Notes: generated from the sequence alone by a model not told the origin. Shown: positions 44,303 to 53,015, counted from the first letter of the stretch. The stretch is 64,000 nt of DNA from Paraburkholderia saeva (GCF_907164555.1 NZ_CAJQZC010000001.1:558001-622000); one strand, 5' to 3'. Numbers and translations: made by a program.

Positions 44303-45754
44303 ATGGCCAATTCACCGACCGTGAACGCTGCGGCGATCGCGCTCAACCGCTTCGGCCTCGGCGCGCGCGCAGACGATACGCCGCCAGCTGATCCCAAGGC
44401 ATGGCTGCTTGCGCAGTTCGACCAGTATCAACCGTTGCCTGCGGCATGGTCGAACCAGCCAGGTGCAGTGGCGCTTGCTGCCAACCTCGCGCAACAGCGT
44501 CAGCAACTTCAGCAAAACCCGAAGAGCCTGCAGGGCGCGCAGAACGCACCCAACCAGAGCCCGCAAGCCGCCAGCGATGCAGCCGCAAAGATCGAGGCAC
44601 GCAAGGCGTTGCGCACGGAGATACGCGACGTTTACCGCGACGCGGTGAACGCGCGCGTCGACAGCGCGCTCACCACGTCAACGCCGTTCGTCGAGCGAAT
44701 GGTGCACTTCTGGTCGAACCACTTCGCCGTCTCAAGCGAAAAGCCAGGCGTCGCCGCGCTAGCCGGCGCGTTCGAAGCGGAAGCAATCCGCCCGCATGTG
44801 CTGGGCCGCTTTGAAGACATGCTCGTGGCCGTCGAGCGTCATCCAGCCATGCAGCTGTTTCTCGACCAGACGCGCTCCGTTGGCCCGGACAGCATGGCAG
44901 CCATGCGCGCCGCGCAGCGCAACCCGGCTCGCAAGCCTGGCCTGAACGAAAACCTCGCGCGCGAAATCATGGAGCTGCATACGCTGGGCGTACGCAGCGG
45001 CTACACGCAGGATGACGTCACGGAATTCGCCCGCGCGCTGACCGGCTGGAGTGTCGCCGGCTATCAGGGGCCGCAGCCGAACGGCGCGGCACCCGGCACG
45101 TTCGTGTTTCGCACGGCGCTGCACGAGCCGGGCACGCGAACGATCATGGGACGCCGCTACGATCAACCTGGCGAAGCGCAGGCGCTTGCCATCCTGCACG
45201 ATCTCTCTACTTCGCCTGCTACCGCACAGCACATCGGCGGCAAGCTTGCGCGACATTTCGTGGCGGACAATCCGCCGTCGGCAGTGAGCGAGCGGTTGAC
45301 TGAGGTCTTCATACGGAGCGGCGGTGATCTACCAACGATCTATCGCGCGCTGATCGATACGCCGGAGGCGTGGTCGCCGGTTGCCGTCAAGTTCAAGACG
45401 CCGTGGGAATGGACGATCTCGTCGATGCGTGGTCTCGGCTGGCAGGACCTCGGCAATCTGCAAAGCGCGCCGCTTCTGACGCAACTCGGTCAGCCGGTCT
45501 GGCGGCCAGGCTCACCTGCGGGCTACGACGACATCGCTGCAAGCTGGGCCGCACCCGATGCGCTCGTGCGACGTGTCGAAGTGGCGCAGCGCTTCGCCGC
45601 GCGTGTCGGCGACAGGCTCGACGCGCGCACGCTCGGGCAGACGCTGCTGGCCGGCTCGCTGAGCCCATCGACGGCAACGGCTGTCTCGCGTGCCGAAAGC
45701 GCGTCGACTGCGATCGCGCTGCTGCTGGTTTCACCGGACTTCCAACGGAGATGA
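44303..45754 (+). CDS. DUF1800 family protein
   Basis: This 483-residue protein shows the DUF1800 landmarks: ALNRFGLGARADD near the start, MVHFWSNHFAVSSEKPG, FLDQTRSVG, NLAREIMELHTLGVRSGYTQDDVTEFARALTGW, and KLARHFVADNPPSAVSERL. Its function is unknown. The family is nearly always encoded beside a DUF1501 protein, as here, where the next gene starts in its stop codon. No typical signal peptide is visible at the N-terminus, although partners are often exported. It follows the sigma-factor set by 72 bases. Confidence 0.93.
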   Translation: MANSPTVNAAAIALNRFGLGARADDTPPADPKAWLLAQFDQYQPLPAAWSNQPGAVALAANLAQQRQQLQQNPKSLQGAQNAPNQSPQAASDAAAKIEARKALRTEIRDVYRDAVNARVDSALTTSTPFVERMVHFWSNHFAVSSEKPGVAALAGAFEAEAIRPHVLGRFEDMLVAVERHPAMQLFLDQTRSVGPDSMAAMRAAQRNPARKPGLNENLAREIMELHTLGVRSGYTQDDVTEFARALTGWSVAGYQGPQPNGAAPGTFVFRTALHEPGTRTIMGRRYDQPGEAQALAILHDLSTSPATAQHIGGKLARHFVADNPPSAVSERLTEVFIRSGGDLPTIYRALIDTPEAWSPVAVKFKTPWEWTISSMRGLGWQDLGNLQSAPLLTQLGQPVWRPGSPAGYDDIAASWAAPDALVRRVEVAQRFAARVGDRLDARTLGQTLLAGSLSPSTATAVSRAESASTAIALLLVSPDFQRR

Positions 45755-45759
45755 ATACC

Positions 45760-46908
45760 ATGCTGACTCGCCGCAGGTTCTTGAGCTTTGCCGCAGCCGG
45801 CGCAGGCGCCATGCTCGCGTCGCCGCATATTGCGTTCGCCAGCGTCGCGACGGACCGCCGTTTCGTTTTCGTCATCCAGCGCGGCGCCGCCGACGGCCTG
45901 AACATCGTCGTGCCTTACGCCGACCCCGCCTACGCAAATCTGCGCGGTGCGCTCGCCATCGACCCGGCGTCCGCGACGAAGCTCGACGGCACGTTCGCGC
46001 TGCATCCCTCGCTCGTGCAGACCGCGAAAATGTACGCGGACGGCCAGGCGCTCTTTGTACACGCTGTTGCATCGCCCTATCGCGACCGCTCGCACTTCGA
46101 CGGCCAGAACGTGCTCGAGACAGGGGGCAAGTCGCCGTATCAGTCGAAGGACGGCTGGCTCAATCGCCTCGTCACGCTGATGCCGGCCACGCGCGAAAAC
46201 GCGATCGCGTTTGCGCCGACAGTGCCGATGGCGTTGCGCGGCACGGCACAGGTAACCTCGTACGCGCCATCGGCATTGCCGCAGGCACCTGACGATCTGC
46301 TCACACGCGTTTCGCAGCTTTACGATCAGGATGCGCAGTTGCGACCGCTATGGGAATCAGCGATGGCCGCACGAGGCCTTGCCGGCGACGCCAGCGCGCG
46401 TCAGGACCCGGCGAGCCTGGGCAAGCTCGCAGCGAGCTTTCTGTCACGCGACGACGGCCCGCGTATCGCGATGATCGAAACAGGCGGCTGGGACACGCAT
46501 AGCGCGCAGAATCCGCGTCTCGCGAACCAGCTAAAGGCACTCGACACGATGCTCGCTGCGTTGCGCGACGGCATGGGTCCGCAGTGGAGCAAAACGACGG
46601 TACTCGTCGCTACCGAATTCGGCAGAACCGCCGCGGCGAACGGCACGGGCGGCACGGATCACGGCACGGGATCGGTTGCGATGCTGGCAGGTGGAGCAGT
46701 GCAGGGCGGACGCGTGCTTGCTGACTGGCCCGGCCTCAGCGCATCCAGTCTCTACGAATCACGCGACCTCAAACCCACGACGCAGCTCGACGCGTTGATC
46801 GCTGGCGCCGCTGGCGAGAGCCTTGGCATCGATCCGCATCGCACGGCTTCAACGCTGTTCGGACAGGCCGGAAGCATGCGGCCACTAACAGGCCTCGTGC
46901 GCGTCTGA
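45760..46908 (+). CDS. DUF1501 family protein with Tat-type signal
   Basis: This 382-residue protein begins MLTRRRFLSFAAAGAGAMLASP, a twin-arginine-like signal (RRRFL), and continues with DUF1501 features: FVIQRGAADGLNIVVPYADP, ALHPSL, SHFDGQNVLETG, GWDTHSAQNPRL and VLVATEFGRTAAANGTGGTDHGTGS. The fold is related to alkaline phosphatase/sulfatase-like metalloproteins. I start at the ATG at 45760 because GGAG lies 9 bases before it. The ATG at 45751, which overlaps the DUF1800 stop, is in frame. It probably works with the DUF1800 protein outside the cytoplasm. Confidence 0.93.
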   Translation: MLTRRRFLSFAAAGAGAMLASPHIAFASVATDRRFVFVIQRGAADGLNIVVPYADPAYANLRGALAIDPASATKLDGTFALHPSLVQTAKMYADGQALFVHAVASPYRDRSHFDGQNVLETGGKSPYQSKDGWLNRLVTLMPATRENAIAFAPTVPMALRGTAQVTSYAPSALPQAPDDLLTRVSQLYDQDAQLRPLWESAMAARGLAGDASARQDPASLGKLAASFLSRDDGPRIAMIETGGWDTHSAQNPRLANQLKALDTMLAALRDGMGPQWSKTTVLVATEFGRTAAANGTGGTDHGTGSVAMLAGGAVQGGRVLADWPGLSASSLYESRDLKPTTQLDALIAGAAGESLGIDPHRTASTLFGQAGSMRPLTGLVRV

Positions 46909-46960
46909 ATCCCTGAGCGGCCACGCAAGACGCCGGCCGCCGGAATGCCGCTGATCGCAC

Positions 46961-47419
46961 TTACGTCTTCTTGACGGGTACGACGAGTTTGCCTGTCTCG
47001 AGCAGCGACTTGAGATTCGAAAGAATGAGCGGCCAGCCGCCGGATACCGCGCCGATGAACTGTGTGCCTTCCTTTTCCATCGAGTGCGTGATGGTGAGCT
47101 TGACCGCATCGTCCATGGCTTCGAGATCGATCTCACAGCGGGAATAGCCTTCTTCCTTCAGTTCCGGCCTGAACTCGTTTCGCCATTTGATGACGACGCG
47201 CTTCGGCGGATCGCATTCCACGATCTCGCCGGTGTCGGCAATGCGGCCATCGGCAAAGATCATTTTCCATGACGAACCCACTTTCCAGTCCGTCTCCTGA
47301 ACCACGCCGAACCAGTACTGCCGGGTGAATTCGGGGCTTGTCAGCGCCGTCCACAACTGCTCGGGCGTTGTGCGAATGTAGGTGACGTAGACGAATGTCG
47401 ATGCGGTCGCGCTAGCCAT
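46961..47419 (-). CDS. SRPBCC/AHSA1 domain protein
   Basis: This 152-residue protein of the START/Bet v1-like fold shows VTYIRTTPEQLWTALTSPEFTRQYWFG, GSSWKMIFADGRIADTGEIVECDPPKRVVIKW, and the C-terminal GGWPLILSNLKSLLETGK, as in small AHSA1-type proteins paired with ArsR regulators. The ATG at 47419 lies 8 bases inside the end of the upstream ArsR gene, so the two are coupled. It may bind a hydrophobic ligand. The biochemical role is unknown. Confidence 0.9.
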   Translation of the reverse strand: MASATASTFVYVTYIRTTPEQLWTALTSPEFTRQYWFGVVQETDWKVGSSWKMIFADGRIADTGEIVECDPPKRVVIKWRNEFRPELKEEGYSRCEIDLEAMDDAVKLTITHSMEKEGTQFIGAVSGGWPLILSNLKSLLETGKLVVPVKKT

Positions 47420-47735
47420 GATCTTTTCCTTCAAGCGATTTCTTGAGTCTCGCGAGCGCGCCCAATTTTGTTTGTTCGAATTTGTTGATCCAGCGCTCTG
47501 CAATCTCGTTGATGGGAACCGGGTTGATGAAATGCAGCTTCTCGCGACCTTGCCACTTGCACGCAACAAGGTTCGCCTGCTCCAGGATCGACAGATGTTT
47601 CGTAACCGCCTGACGCGTCATGTTCAGGCCCTGGCAGAGTTCGCCTAACGTCTGGCCATTGTCTTCGTGCAGCCGGTCGAGCAGGGCTCGGCGGCTTGCG
47701 TCCGCCAGCGCCCTGAAAACAGAATCGTCATCCAT
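47412..47735 (-). CDS. ArsR family transcriptional regulator
   Basis: This 107-residue winged helix-turn-helix regulator (VFRALADASRRALLDRLHEDNGQTLGEL, then LNMTRQAVTKHLSILEQANLVACKWQGREKLHFINP) lacks the cysteine metal site of classical ArsR proteins. It belongs to the type that pairs with AHSA1 genes. I start at the ATG at 47735: a TTG 15 bases upstream would lie inside the promoter described at 47742-47769. It probably represses its own operon through the palindrome in that promoter. The SRPBCC gene follows with overlap. Confidence 0.92.
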   Translation of the reverse strand: MDDDSVFRALADASRRALLDRLHEDNGQTLGELCQGLNMTRQAVTKHLSILEQANLVACKWQGREKLHFINPVPINEIAERWINKFEQTKLGALARLKKSLEGKDHG

Positions 47736-47741
47736 GACTTC

Positions 47742-47769
47742 ATTATGCAACCATTTGGTTGCATGTCAA
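47742..47769 (-). promoter_or_regulatory. Promoter and operator of the ArsR-SRPBCC operon, likely leaderless
   Basis: On the minus strand TTGACA (47769-47764) and CATAAT (47747-47742) are separated by 16 bases. A 20-bp inverted repeat (ATGCAACCA / TGGTTGCAT, 47745-47764, 2-bp centre) fills the spacer and touches both hexamers. A start site 7 bases downstream of the -10 falls on the A of the ATG at 47735, so the transcript should be leaderless. An ArsR dimer on the palindrome would block polymerase. Confidence 0.75.
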
Positions 47770-47789
47770 GGAGGATGTGTGAGGAGAAA

Positions 47790-49052
47790 TCAGAAGCGGG
47801 GCTTTTTGCGCGTCCAGTCGGGACGGAATTTGCGCATCTGCGAAACGTCATCGCGATTCGTGATGCCGCAATGCAGGTACTGGTCGTGGAGTGCCGCGAG
47901 CGCATCGCGATCGAGTTCGATGCCAAGCCCAGGTGCATCCGTTACCGTGACGCAGCCATCCTTGATGGCGATCTTGCCGCCCTTGATGACTTCATCGTCC
48001 TGCCACGGATAGTGCGTGTCGCACGCGTACGTCAGATTCGGCACGGCCGCGGCCAGATGCGACATCGCCATCAGGCTGATACCAAGATGCGAATTCGAGT
48101 GCATCGACAGCCCGAGCCCGAACGTATCGCACATCGCAGCGAGCGTTTGGGTGGCGCGCAGGCCGCCCCAGTAATGATGATCCGACAGCACGATCTGCAC
48201 GCCGTTCAGCGTGACGTTGCGGCGGAATTCGTCCATATCCGTCACCACCATGTTGGTGGCGAGTGGCAGGCCGGTTGCCTTGTGCAGCTCAGCCATGCCT
48301 TCGAGGCCCGGCGTCGGGTCCTCGTAGTACTCGAGGTCGCCCTGGAGGCGTTGTGCCATGCGCACCGCCGTTTCGAGCGACCAGTTCGCGTTCGGATCAA
48401 TACGCAGCGGGTGATTCGGAAACGCGCGCTTGAGCGCCTTCAGGCATTCGACTTCGTGGTCCGGATCGAGCGCACCGGCTTTCAGCTTGATGCTGCCAAA
48501 GCCGTAACGGTCGATCATCGTGCGCGCCTGGGCCACGAGCTGTTCGGCGTTTAACGTCTCGCCCCATGCATCGGGCCGGTATGACGAATCGACATCGCTT
48601 GAAAACTTGAAGAACAGGTACGCCGAAAAAGGGATCTGCCGACGCACCGCGCCGCCGAGCAGTTCGTAAACCGGCACGTTAAGCGAACGCGCCTGCACGT
48701 CGAGTAGCGCAACTTCGAATGCACCGAAGATCTTGCGCTCGGCGCTGCTCGCCTGCGAGCCTGGCGCCACGTCGAGTTCGACACCGTGTGCAACCGGCTT
48801 ACCCACGGAAAGCACGCGTTGCCACAGGCCATTGAGATCGAACGGACTGAGTCCGACAAGCAGATCCTTGACGCGCAGAAGTCCTTCCAGCACCGGCTTG
48901 TCACCGTACGTTTCACCCAGGCCGACGAGCCCGTTGTCCGTCTCCACCTCGATGATCGAACGCAGCGCAAAAGGCTCATGGACGCCGCTCGCGTTGAGCA
49001 ACGGTGGATCGCTGATGGCAATGGGTGTGACGTGAACGGCGACGATCTTCAT
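47790..49052 (-). CDS. Enolase superfamily sugar-acid dehydratase, glucarate dehydratase-like
   Basis: This 420-residue enzyme belongs to the glucarate dehydratase branch: an N-terminal capping domain (ITNRDD is at the far C-terminus; the start reads IVAVHVTPIAISDPPLLNASGVHEP) and a barrel with the KLKAG lysine motif, the metal ligands in RIDPNANWS and YYEDP, and the C-terminal catalytic histidine in LSMHSNSHLGIS. It removes water from a C6 aldarate to give a 2-keto-3-deoxy acid. Its start overlaps the stop of the LacI regulator by 4 bases. The preferred acid could be glucarate or galactarate-related; the exact one is not certain. Confidence 0.88.
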   Translation of the reverse strand: MKIVAVHVTPIAISDPPLLNASGVHEPFALRSIIEVETDNGLVGLGETYGDKPVLEGLLRVKDLLVGLSPFDLNGLWQRVLSVGKPVAHGVELDVAPGSQASSAERKIFGAFEVALLDVQARSLNVPVYELLGGAVRRQIPFSAYLFFKFSSDVDSSYRPDAWGETLNAEQLVAQARTMIDRYGFGSIKLKAGALDPDHEVECLKALKRAFPNHPLRIDPNANWSLETAVRMAQRLQGDLEYYEDPTPGLEGMAELHKATGLPLATNMVVTDMDEFRRNVTLNGVQIVLSDHHYWGGLRATQTLAAMCDTFGLGLSMHSNSHLGISLMAMSHLAAAVPNLTYACDTHYPWQDDEVIKGGKIAIKDGCVTVTDAPGLGIELDRDALAALHDQYLHCGITNRDDVSQMRKFRPDWTRKKPRF

Positions 49053-50107
49053 CTACTGGTTCCTTTCCGGATTGGGATTGCGCGGGCAGCGGAAGCATCT
49101 TCGGACGCAGACGCACCTGCACGGCGCATGGTCGAGTCGCGCACGACAAGGCGCGGTTCAAGTAATGAGTATTCGGTGTCATTCTTGCCGGCGAGTGCGT
49201 CGATGAGCTTTAGCATCGCAATCTCGCCCATCTTTTCGCTTTGCAGGTCGACCGTAGTCAACGCGGGCGAAGCGTATTCGCCGTACGGCACGTTGTCGAA
49301 GCCCGCTATCGAAACGTCCTGCGGCAGTGAAAAGCCAAGCGCACGGGCCGCCTTGATGAAGCCGAGCGCGATCAGGTCGTTGTAGCAGATCACCGCATCG
49401 GGCCGGTTCGGGCCGAGCATGATGGAGGAGCACGCCCGCTCGCCACCCTGCGGCGAAGCCGCCTGAGCGTCATACACGCTGGCCGACAGTCCCTGTTCGG
49501 CGAGGCACGCCTGTACGCCGCGAATCCGCTCGTTATTCCATCGCGACTGGCCAAATCCCACGTAGGCAATCGACCGGTGGCCCTGGTTCAGCAGGTGTCT
49601 CGCAAGCATGTACGAGGCGAGATAGCTGTCAGTGCCCACGCTTGGAATCGGGAAGTGATGGTTCCGGCCGAAGAGCACGACCGGCTTGTGCAACTCGAGC
49701 ATCCATTGCACGGATTGCTCCGGCATGCGGGAACTCACGATCACACCGTCGACCCGCTGGGCAAGCGCCTCGATCAAGACCTGCTCATGGTCCTGACTTT
49801 CTTCCGTATCGACGAGCAGTAACGTGTAGTCGTGCTGGAGCGCCACGCGGTTCGCGCCCTTGACGATGCTCGTGAAGTGCGGATTGAGGATGTCGAGGAT
49901 CGCAAGGCCAATGGTGCGTGTCTCGCCCGTGATCATCGAGCGTGCGAGCGGATTCGACCGGTATCCCAGTTCATCGATGGCGGCCTGGACCCTCGCTTCG
50001 ACCGGCGGGGAAAAGCGCTGCGCGTGGTTGATGAACTTCGACACGGTGGTGACGGATACGCCGGCGGCGGCGGCGACGTCTCGGATCGTCGAGGAGGTTT
50101 TTTTCAT
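49049..50107 (-). CDS. LacI family transcriptional regulator
   Basis: This 352-residue regulator has an N-terminal helix-turn-helix and hinge (TIRDVAAAAGVSVTTVSKFINHAQRFSPPVEARVQAAIDELGYRSNPLARSM) and a periplasmic-binding-like sensor domain (IGLAILDILNPHFTSIVKGA, VDGVIVSSRM, AYVGFGQSRWNNERIRGVQACL, SIAGFDNVPYGEYASPALTTVD). It is the first gene of the operon with the dehydratase. Similar operator sequences lie at its own promoter, at the divergent SDR promoter and at the porin promoter, so it probably controls the whole sugar-acid locus. The inducer should be the acid or a catabolite. Confidence 0.95.
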   Translation of the reverse strand: MKKTSSTIRDVAAAAGVSVTTVSKFINHAQRFSPPVEARVQAAIDELGYRSNPLARSMITGETRTIGLAILDILNPHFTSIVKGANRVALQHDYTLLLVDTEESQDHEQVLIEALAQRVDGVIVSSRMPEQSVQWMLELHKPVVLFGRNHHFPIPSVGTDSYLASYMLARHLLNQGHRSIAYVGFGQSRWNNERIRGVQACLAEQGLSASVYDAQAASPQGGERACSSIMLGPNRPDAVICYNDLIALGFIKAARALGFSLPQDVSIAGFDNVPYGEYASPALTTVDLQSEKMGEIAMLKLIDALAGKNDTEYSLLEPRLVVRDSTMRRAGASASEDASAARAIPIRKGTSR

Positions 50108-50114
50108 ATGTTTT

Positions 50115-50159
50115 AGGGTAACGTTTTTCTATGCTAATTGAAATCCGGCCAGCAGTAAA
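50115..50159 (-). promoter_or_regulatory. lacI-type gene promoter with operator A
   Basis: On the minus strand TTTACT (50159-50154) and TAGCAT (50136-50131) are 17 bases apart. Directly after the -10 comes AGAAAAACGTTACCCT (50130-50115), with the same AACGTT core as the other sites of this locus. The predicted leader is about 17 bases and lacks a clear ribosome-binding site. Confidence 0.6.
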
Positions 50160-50377
50160 GATGTGATGCCGGGCGCCCTCTAAACCTTCTCGACTGGTTT
50201 TCATGTATCGGACGTGCACGCCCGATCAATTCTCGTTTACCTCTATAAACACGGCACTTTCTGATTGTTCAAACTACTGTCTTGCGTGGCGCGCCGGTGC
50301 AGGCGGCCTCTATCACGTGCGGAAACGCGGTCTCGTTTTCGCTCGGGTTGTTGCCTCGGGTTTTCACCGATGCTCAC

Positions 50378-50438
50378 CAATCGGGAAAACGATTGACTTC
50401 ACTCGCTCGCCCCAATTATATTTGGGAAAACGTTTTTC
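50378..50438 (+). promoter_or_regulatory. SDR-MFS operon promoter with operators B and C
   Basis: TTGACT (50393-50398) and TATATT (50417-50422) are separated by 18 bases. GGGAAAACGTTTTTC (site C, 50424-50438) begins 2 bases after the -10. A second element, CAATCGGGAAAACGATTG (site B, 50378-50395), with a perfect 6-bp inverted repeat, overlaps the -35. The arrangement suits repression by the adjacent LacI protein. The gene starts at 50480. Confidence 0.65.
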
Positions 50439-50479
50439 TGGCACGTATCTCACGTGTCTTCCGGGCTCTTAAAAGAACT

Positions 50480-51238
50480 ATGCAGATCCAATTCGATTTC
50501 AGCGACAAGGTTGTGGTTGTGACGGGGGCGAGCGGGGCAATCGGCTCGGCAATTGCAAAGCGCTTTTGCGAAGCCGGCGCCCGCGTGGTGGCGACGGGGC
50601 GCAATCGCGACGCGCTCGCCGGATTGCGAGACACCCTGGGTGCGCATTGCGACGTGCTCGCAGGCGATATTGCTGACGACGGTCATCGCAGCGAGATCCT
50701 CGCGCGCGCAGCTGGGCACGGTGGCCTGGACATCCTGATCAACAACGCCGGTCTCACGCAGACAAAAAAGCCAACCGACACGGCAACTCTCGACGAATTC
50801 GACGAAATCATCGCGGTGAACCTGCGCGCGACGTATGCGCTCAGCCTCGATGCAATCCGTGGCTGGACTGCGAGCGGGCGCAGTGGTGCGATCGTGAACG
50901 TGTCGTCGCCGGGCGCGCAGCGTGCCCATCGCAACAACGCGATCTACGACGTCAGTAAAGGTGGCATGGATGCGCTCACACGTTGTCTTGCCGCCGACTT
51001 CGGTCACCACGGCATCCGCGTGAACGCAATCGCTCCCGCGCAGATTCCGCACTCGCATACGCTCACAGTCGATCCGGCCGCAGCGCGCGGCTTGCCGCTG
51101 CCGCGACACGGCAGCGCGGACGAAGCCGCGCTCGCAGTGCTGTTCCTCGCCTCCGACGCGGCGTCGTTCGTTACAGGACACGTGTTGCCGGTGGACGGCG
51201 GACTGCTCGCGCAACTGCGCGTGCCAGCGGCGGCATGA
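50480..51238 (+). CDS. SDR family oxidoreductase
   Basis: This 252-residue classical short-chain dehydrogenase shows the cofactor motif VVVTGASGAIGSAIAKRF, the LINNAGLTQ segment, the catalytic serine region IVNVSSPGAQ, and the YxxxK pair in AIYDVSKGGMDALTRCLA. The start ATG at 50480 removes an upstream extension without SDR character. It is divergent from the LacI-dehydratase operon and followed by an MFS transporter. A role in oxidising or reducing a sugar acid (as in gluconate or uronate pathways) is likely from context. Confidence 0.9.
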   Translation: MQIQFDFSDKVVVVTGASGAIGSAIAKRFCEAGARVVATGRNRDALAGLRDTLGAHCDVLAGDIADDGHRSEILARAAGHGGLDILINNAGLTQTKKPTDTATLDEFDEIIAVNLRATYALSLDAIRGWTASGRSGAIVNVSSPGAQRAHRNNAIYDVSKGGMDALTRCLAADFGHHGIRVNAIAPAQIPHSHTLTVDPAAARGLPLPRHGSADEAALAVLFLASDAASFVTGHVLPVDGGLLAQLRVPAAA

Positions 51239-51313
51239 AGTTCCGATGCGCCTGCCGCAATATCAATGGGAAGAGACCGATGCCCGTACTTCATCGAAAG
51301 AGAGCATGACGTC

Positions 51314-52606
51314 GTGACAATCAAGGTTAAAGGTCTTCGATGGTGGATGATCGGTCTGCTGACACTTGGCACGATCACCAACTATCTCGCGCGCAGTTCG
51401 CTGAGTGTCGCAGCGCCGGCGGTCATGGAGCATCTCCATATCAGCACCCATCAATACGGGTGGATTACGGGCGCGTTTCTCGTCATGTATCCAATCGGTG
51501 CGCCGCTCACTGGATATCTGATGGACCGGGTCGGGCTCCGGGCAGGCTTTCTGATTTGCGGTGTCGCGTGGTCGGTGATCTGCATGGCCCACGGTTTCGC
51601 AGGCGGCTGGGTCGGATTGTTCGTGCTGCGGGGCATGCTCGGATTCGTCGAGGCGGCCTTCATTCCGGGTGGCATGCGCGCGGCTGCCTACTGGTTTCCG
51701 GCGCACGAACGTGGCATCGCGGCGGGCGTGTTCAATCTTGGGACGTCGCTTGGCGCCATCATGGCGCCGCCGCTCATCGCATGGTCGATCCTCACGTACA
51801 ACTGGCACATGGCATTTATCGTCGCCGGCGGACTGGGACTGTGCTGGGCCGTGCTGTGGCTTGTGTTTTACCGCCATCCCGATGAGCACAAGGCGCTGAC
51901 AGCCGAAGAGGCGTCGTACATCGCCGCCGGCCAGGCGCCCGATGTCGATGCGCACGTAAGCGCGCGCCCGTTGTTGCGCGAGATTCTCACGCAGCGCAAT
52001 TTCTGGGGCATTGCGCTGCCGCGATTTTTTGCGGATCCGGTCTGGGGCACGCTCGTGTACTGGATGCCGCTCTATCTCTATCAGGTTCGCGGCTTCGATC
52101 TCAAGACAATTGCCATGACCGCGTGGCTACCATTCGTGACCGCCGACCTCGGCTGCATGATGGGTGGCTCGTTGTCGGTCTGGTTAAACCGGCGGTTTGG
52201 CACGCCGATCGTCGATGGCAAGCGCGCGGTCTTCACACTCGGCGCAGTGCTGATGATCGCGATGGCTGGCGTCGGATTCGTTCAGAGCCCGGGCACCGCA
52301 ATATTCCTCCTGTGTCTGGGCGGATTTGCACACCAGACGCTGTCGGTCACGGTGATATCGATGTCCGCCGATCTGTTCCCGCGCAGGGAAGTCGCGACGG
52401 TGACCGGGCTTGCCGGATTCGTCGCTGGCATCGGCAATCTCTGCTTCACGCTGCTGATTGGCTGGTTCGTGGGACGCATCGGCTATACGCCGTTCTTTAC
52501 GGTGCTGGGTTTTGGCGACCTCATCGGTGCGGTATGTCTGTGGACGCTGGTCAAGCGGGCAGCGGACGGAGCGCATTCCGATGCTGCGACCGCGGTGAGT
52601 GCCTGA
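51314..52606 (+). CDS. MFS transporter, anion:cation symporter type (sugar acid uptake)
   Basis: This 430-residue protein has twelve predicted membrane helices and the pattern of the ACS family that includes hexuronate and glucarate permeases: LRWWMIGLLTLGTITNYLARSSLSVAAP at the start, YPIGAPLTGYLMDRVGLRAGF, and GFVEAAFIPGGMRAAAYWFPAHERGIAAGVFNLGTSLGA. The GTG at 51314 matches the family start (TIKVKGLRWW) better than the ATG at 51266. It sits in the LacI-controlled locus after the SDR gene, so a sugar acid is the likely substrate. Confidence 0.9.
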   Translation: MTIKVKGLRWWMIGLLTLGTITNYLARSSLSVAAPAVMEHLHISTHQYGWITGAFLVMYPIGAPLTGYLMDRVGLRAGFLICGVAWSVICMAHGFAGGWVGLFVLRGMLGFVEAAFIPGGMRAAAYWFPAHERGIAAGVFNLGTSLGAIMAPPLIAWSILTYNWHMAFIVAGGLGLCWAVLWLVFYRHPDEHKALTAEEASYIAAGQAPDVDAHVSARPLLREILTQRNFWGIALPRFFADPVWGTLVYWMPLYLYQVRGFDLKTIAMTAWLPFVTADLGCMMGGSLSVWLNRRFGTPIVDGKRAVFTLGAVLMIAMAGVGFVQSPGTAIFLLCLGGFAHQTLSVTVISMSADLFPRREVATVTGLAGFVAGIGNLCFTLLIGWFVGRIGYTPFFTVLGFGDLIGAVCLWTLVKRAADGAHSDAATAVSA

Positions 52607-52620
52607 CCGTGGGCGTGCGC

Positions 52621-52974
52621 ATGTTGAAGGAAGGTGGCAATGAAGTGGATTGTGCAATGCAGGCCATGCGAGACAACTACTGCGCGGACGAAGCGGGAAG
52701 AGCGGCCGGAAAAATCATGAAAGCGGATGTCATCGAAACGGGCGTCGAGCGCGATCTGCACGCGCTCTGCCTCTACCTGTTCGATGTCTGGTGCGAGCGG
52801 CGCAACGTGATTCCGCTCGCTTACCTGATGCACAACTGGCCAATGGTAAGCGCGACTGCGGAAACGCGAACGCGGCTGGTCAAAGCGTTTCGCGACCTTC
52901 AGAAGTGGCATGCCGATGCCTTGTTCCCGGCTGAACATCAGATGATCTCGCGCGTCCTCGCGCAATCCACGTAA
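52621..52974 (+). CDS. Small protein of unknown function
   Basis: This soluble protein is 117 residues from ATG 52621 or 85 residues from ATG 52717. The second part reads IETGVERDLHALCLYLFDVW and continues to HNWPMVSATAETRTRLVKAFRDLQKWH, a helical, Trp- and His-containing sequence that looks well constrained. The start is uncertain. A 26-codon frame at 52640-52720 with a strong AAGGAAGG site ends by overlapping the 52717 ATG (ATGA), which would favour the shorter form. It follows the MFS gene by 14 bases, so it is probably in the same operon. No family recognised. Confidence 0.62.
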   Translation: MLKEGGNEVDCAMQAMRDNYCADEAGRAAGKIMKADVIETGVERDLHALCLYLFDVWCERRNVIPLAYLMHNWPMVSATAETRTRLVKAFRDLQKWHADALFPAEHQMISRVLAQST

Positions 52975-52985
52975 GGGGTTGAGAG

Positions 52986-53015
52986 GGGTAGCGCTCTCCT
53001 GGGAGAGCGCTACCC
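52986..53015 (+). terminator. Strong hairpin at the end of the SDR-MFS operon
   Basis: A perfect 14-bp inverted repeat (GGGTAGCGCTCTCC / GGAGAGCGCTACCC) with a 2-base centre starts 12 bases after the stop codon at 52974. No T-tract follows, so it is a terminator candidate of the hairpin-only kind, or an element that protects the transcript end. Confidence 0.6.
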
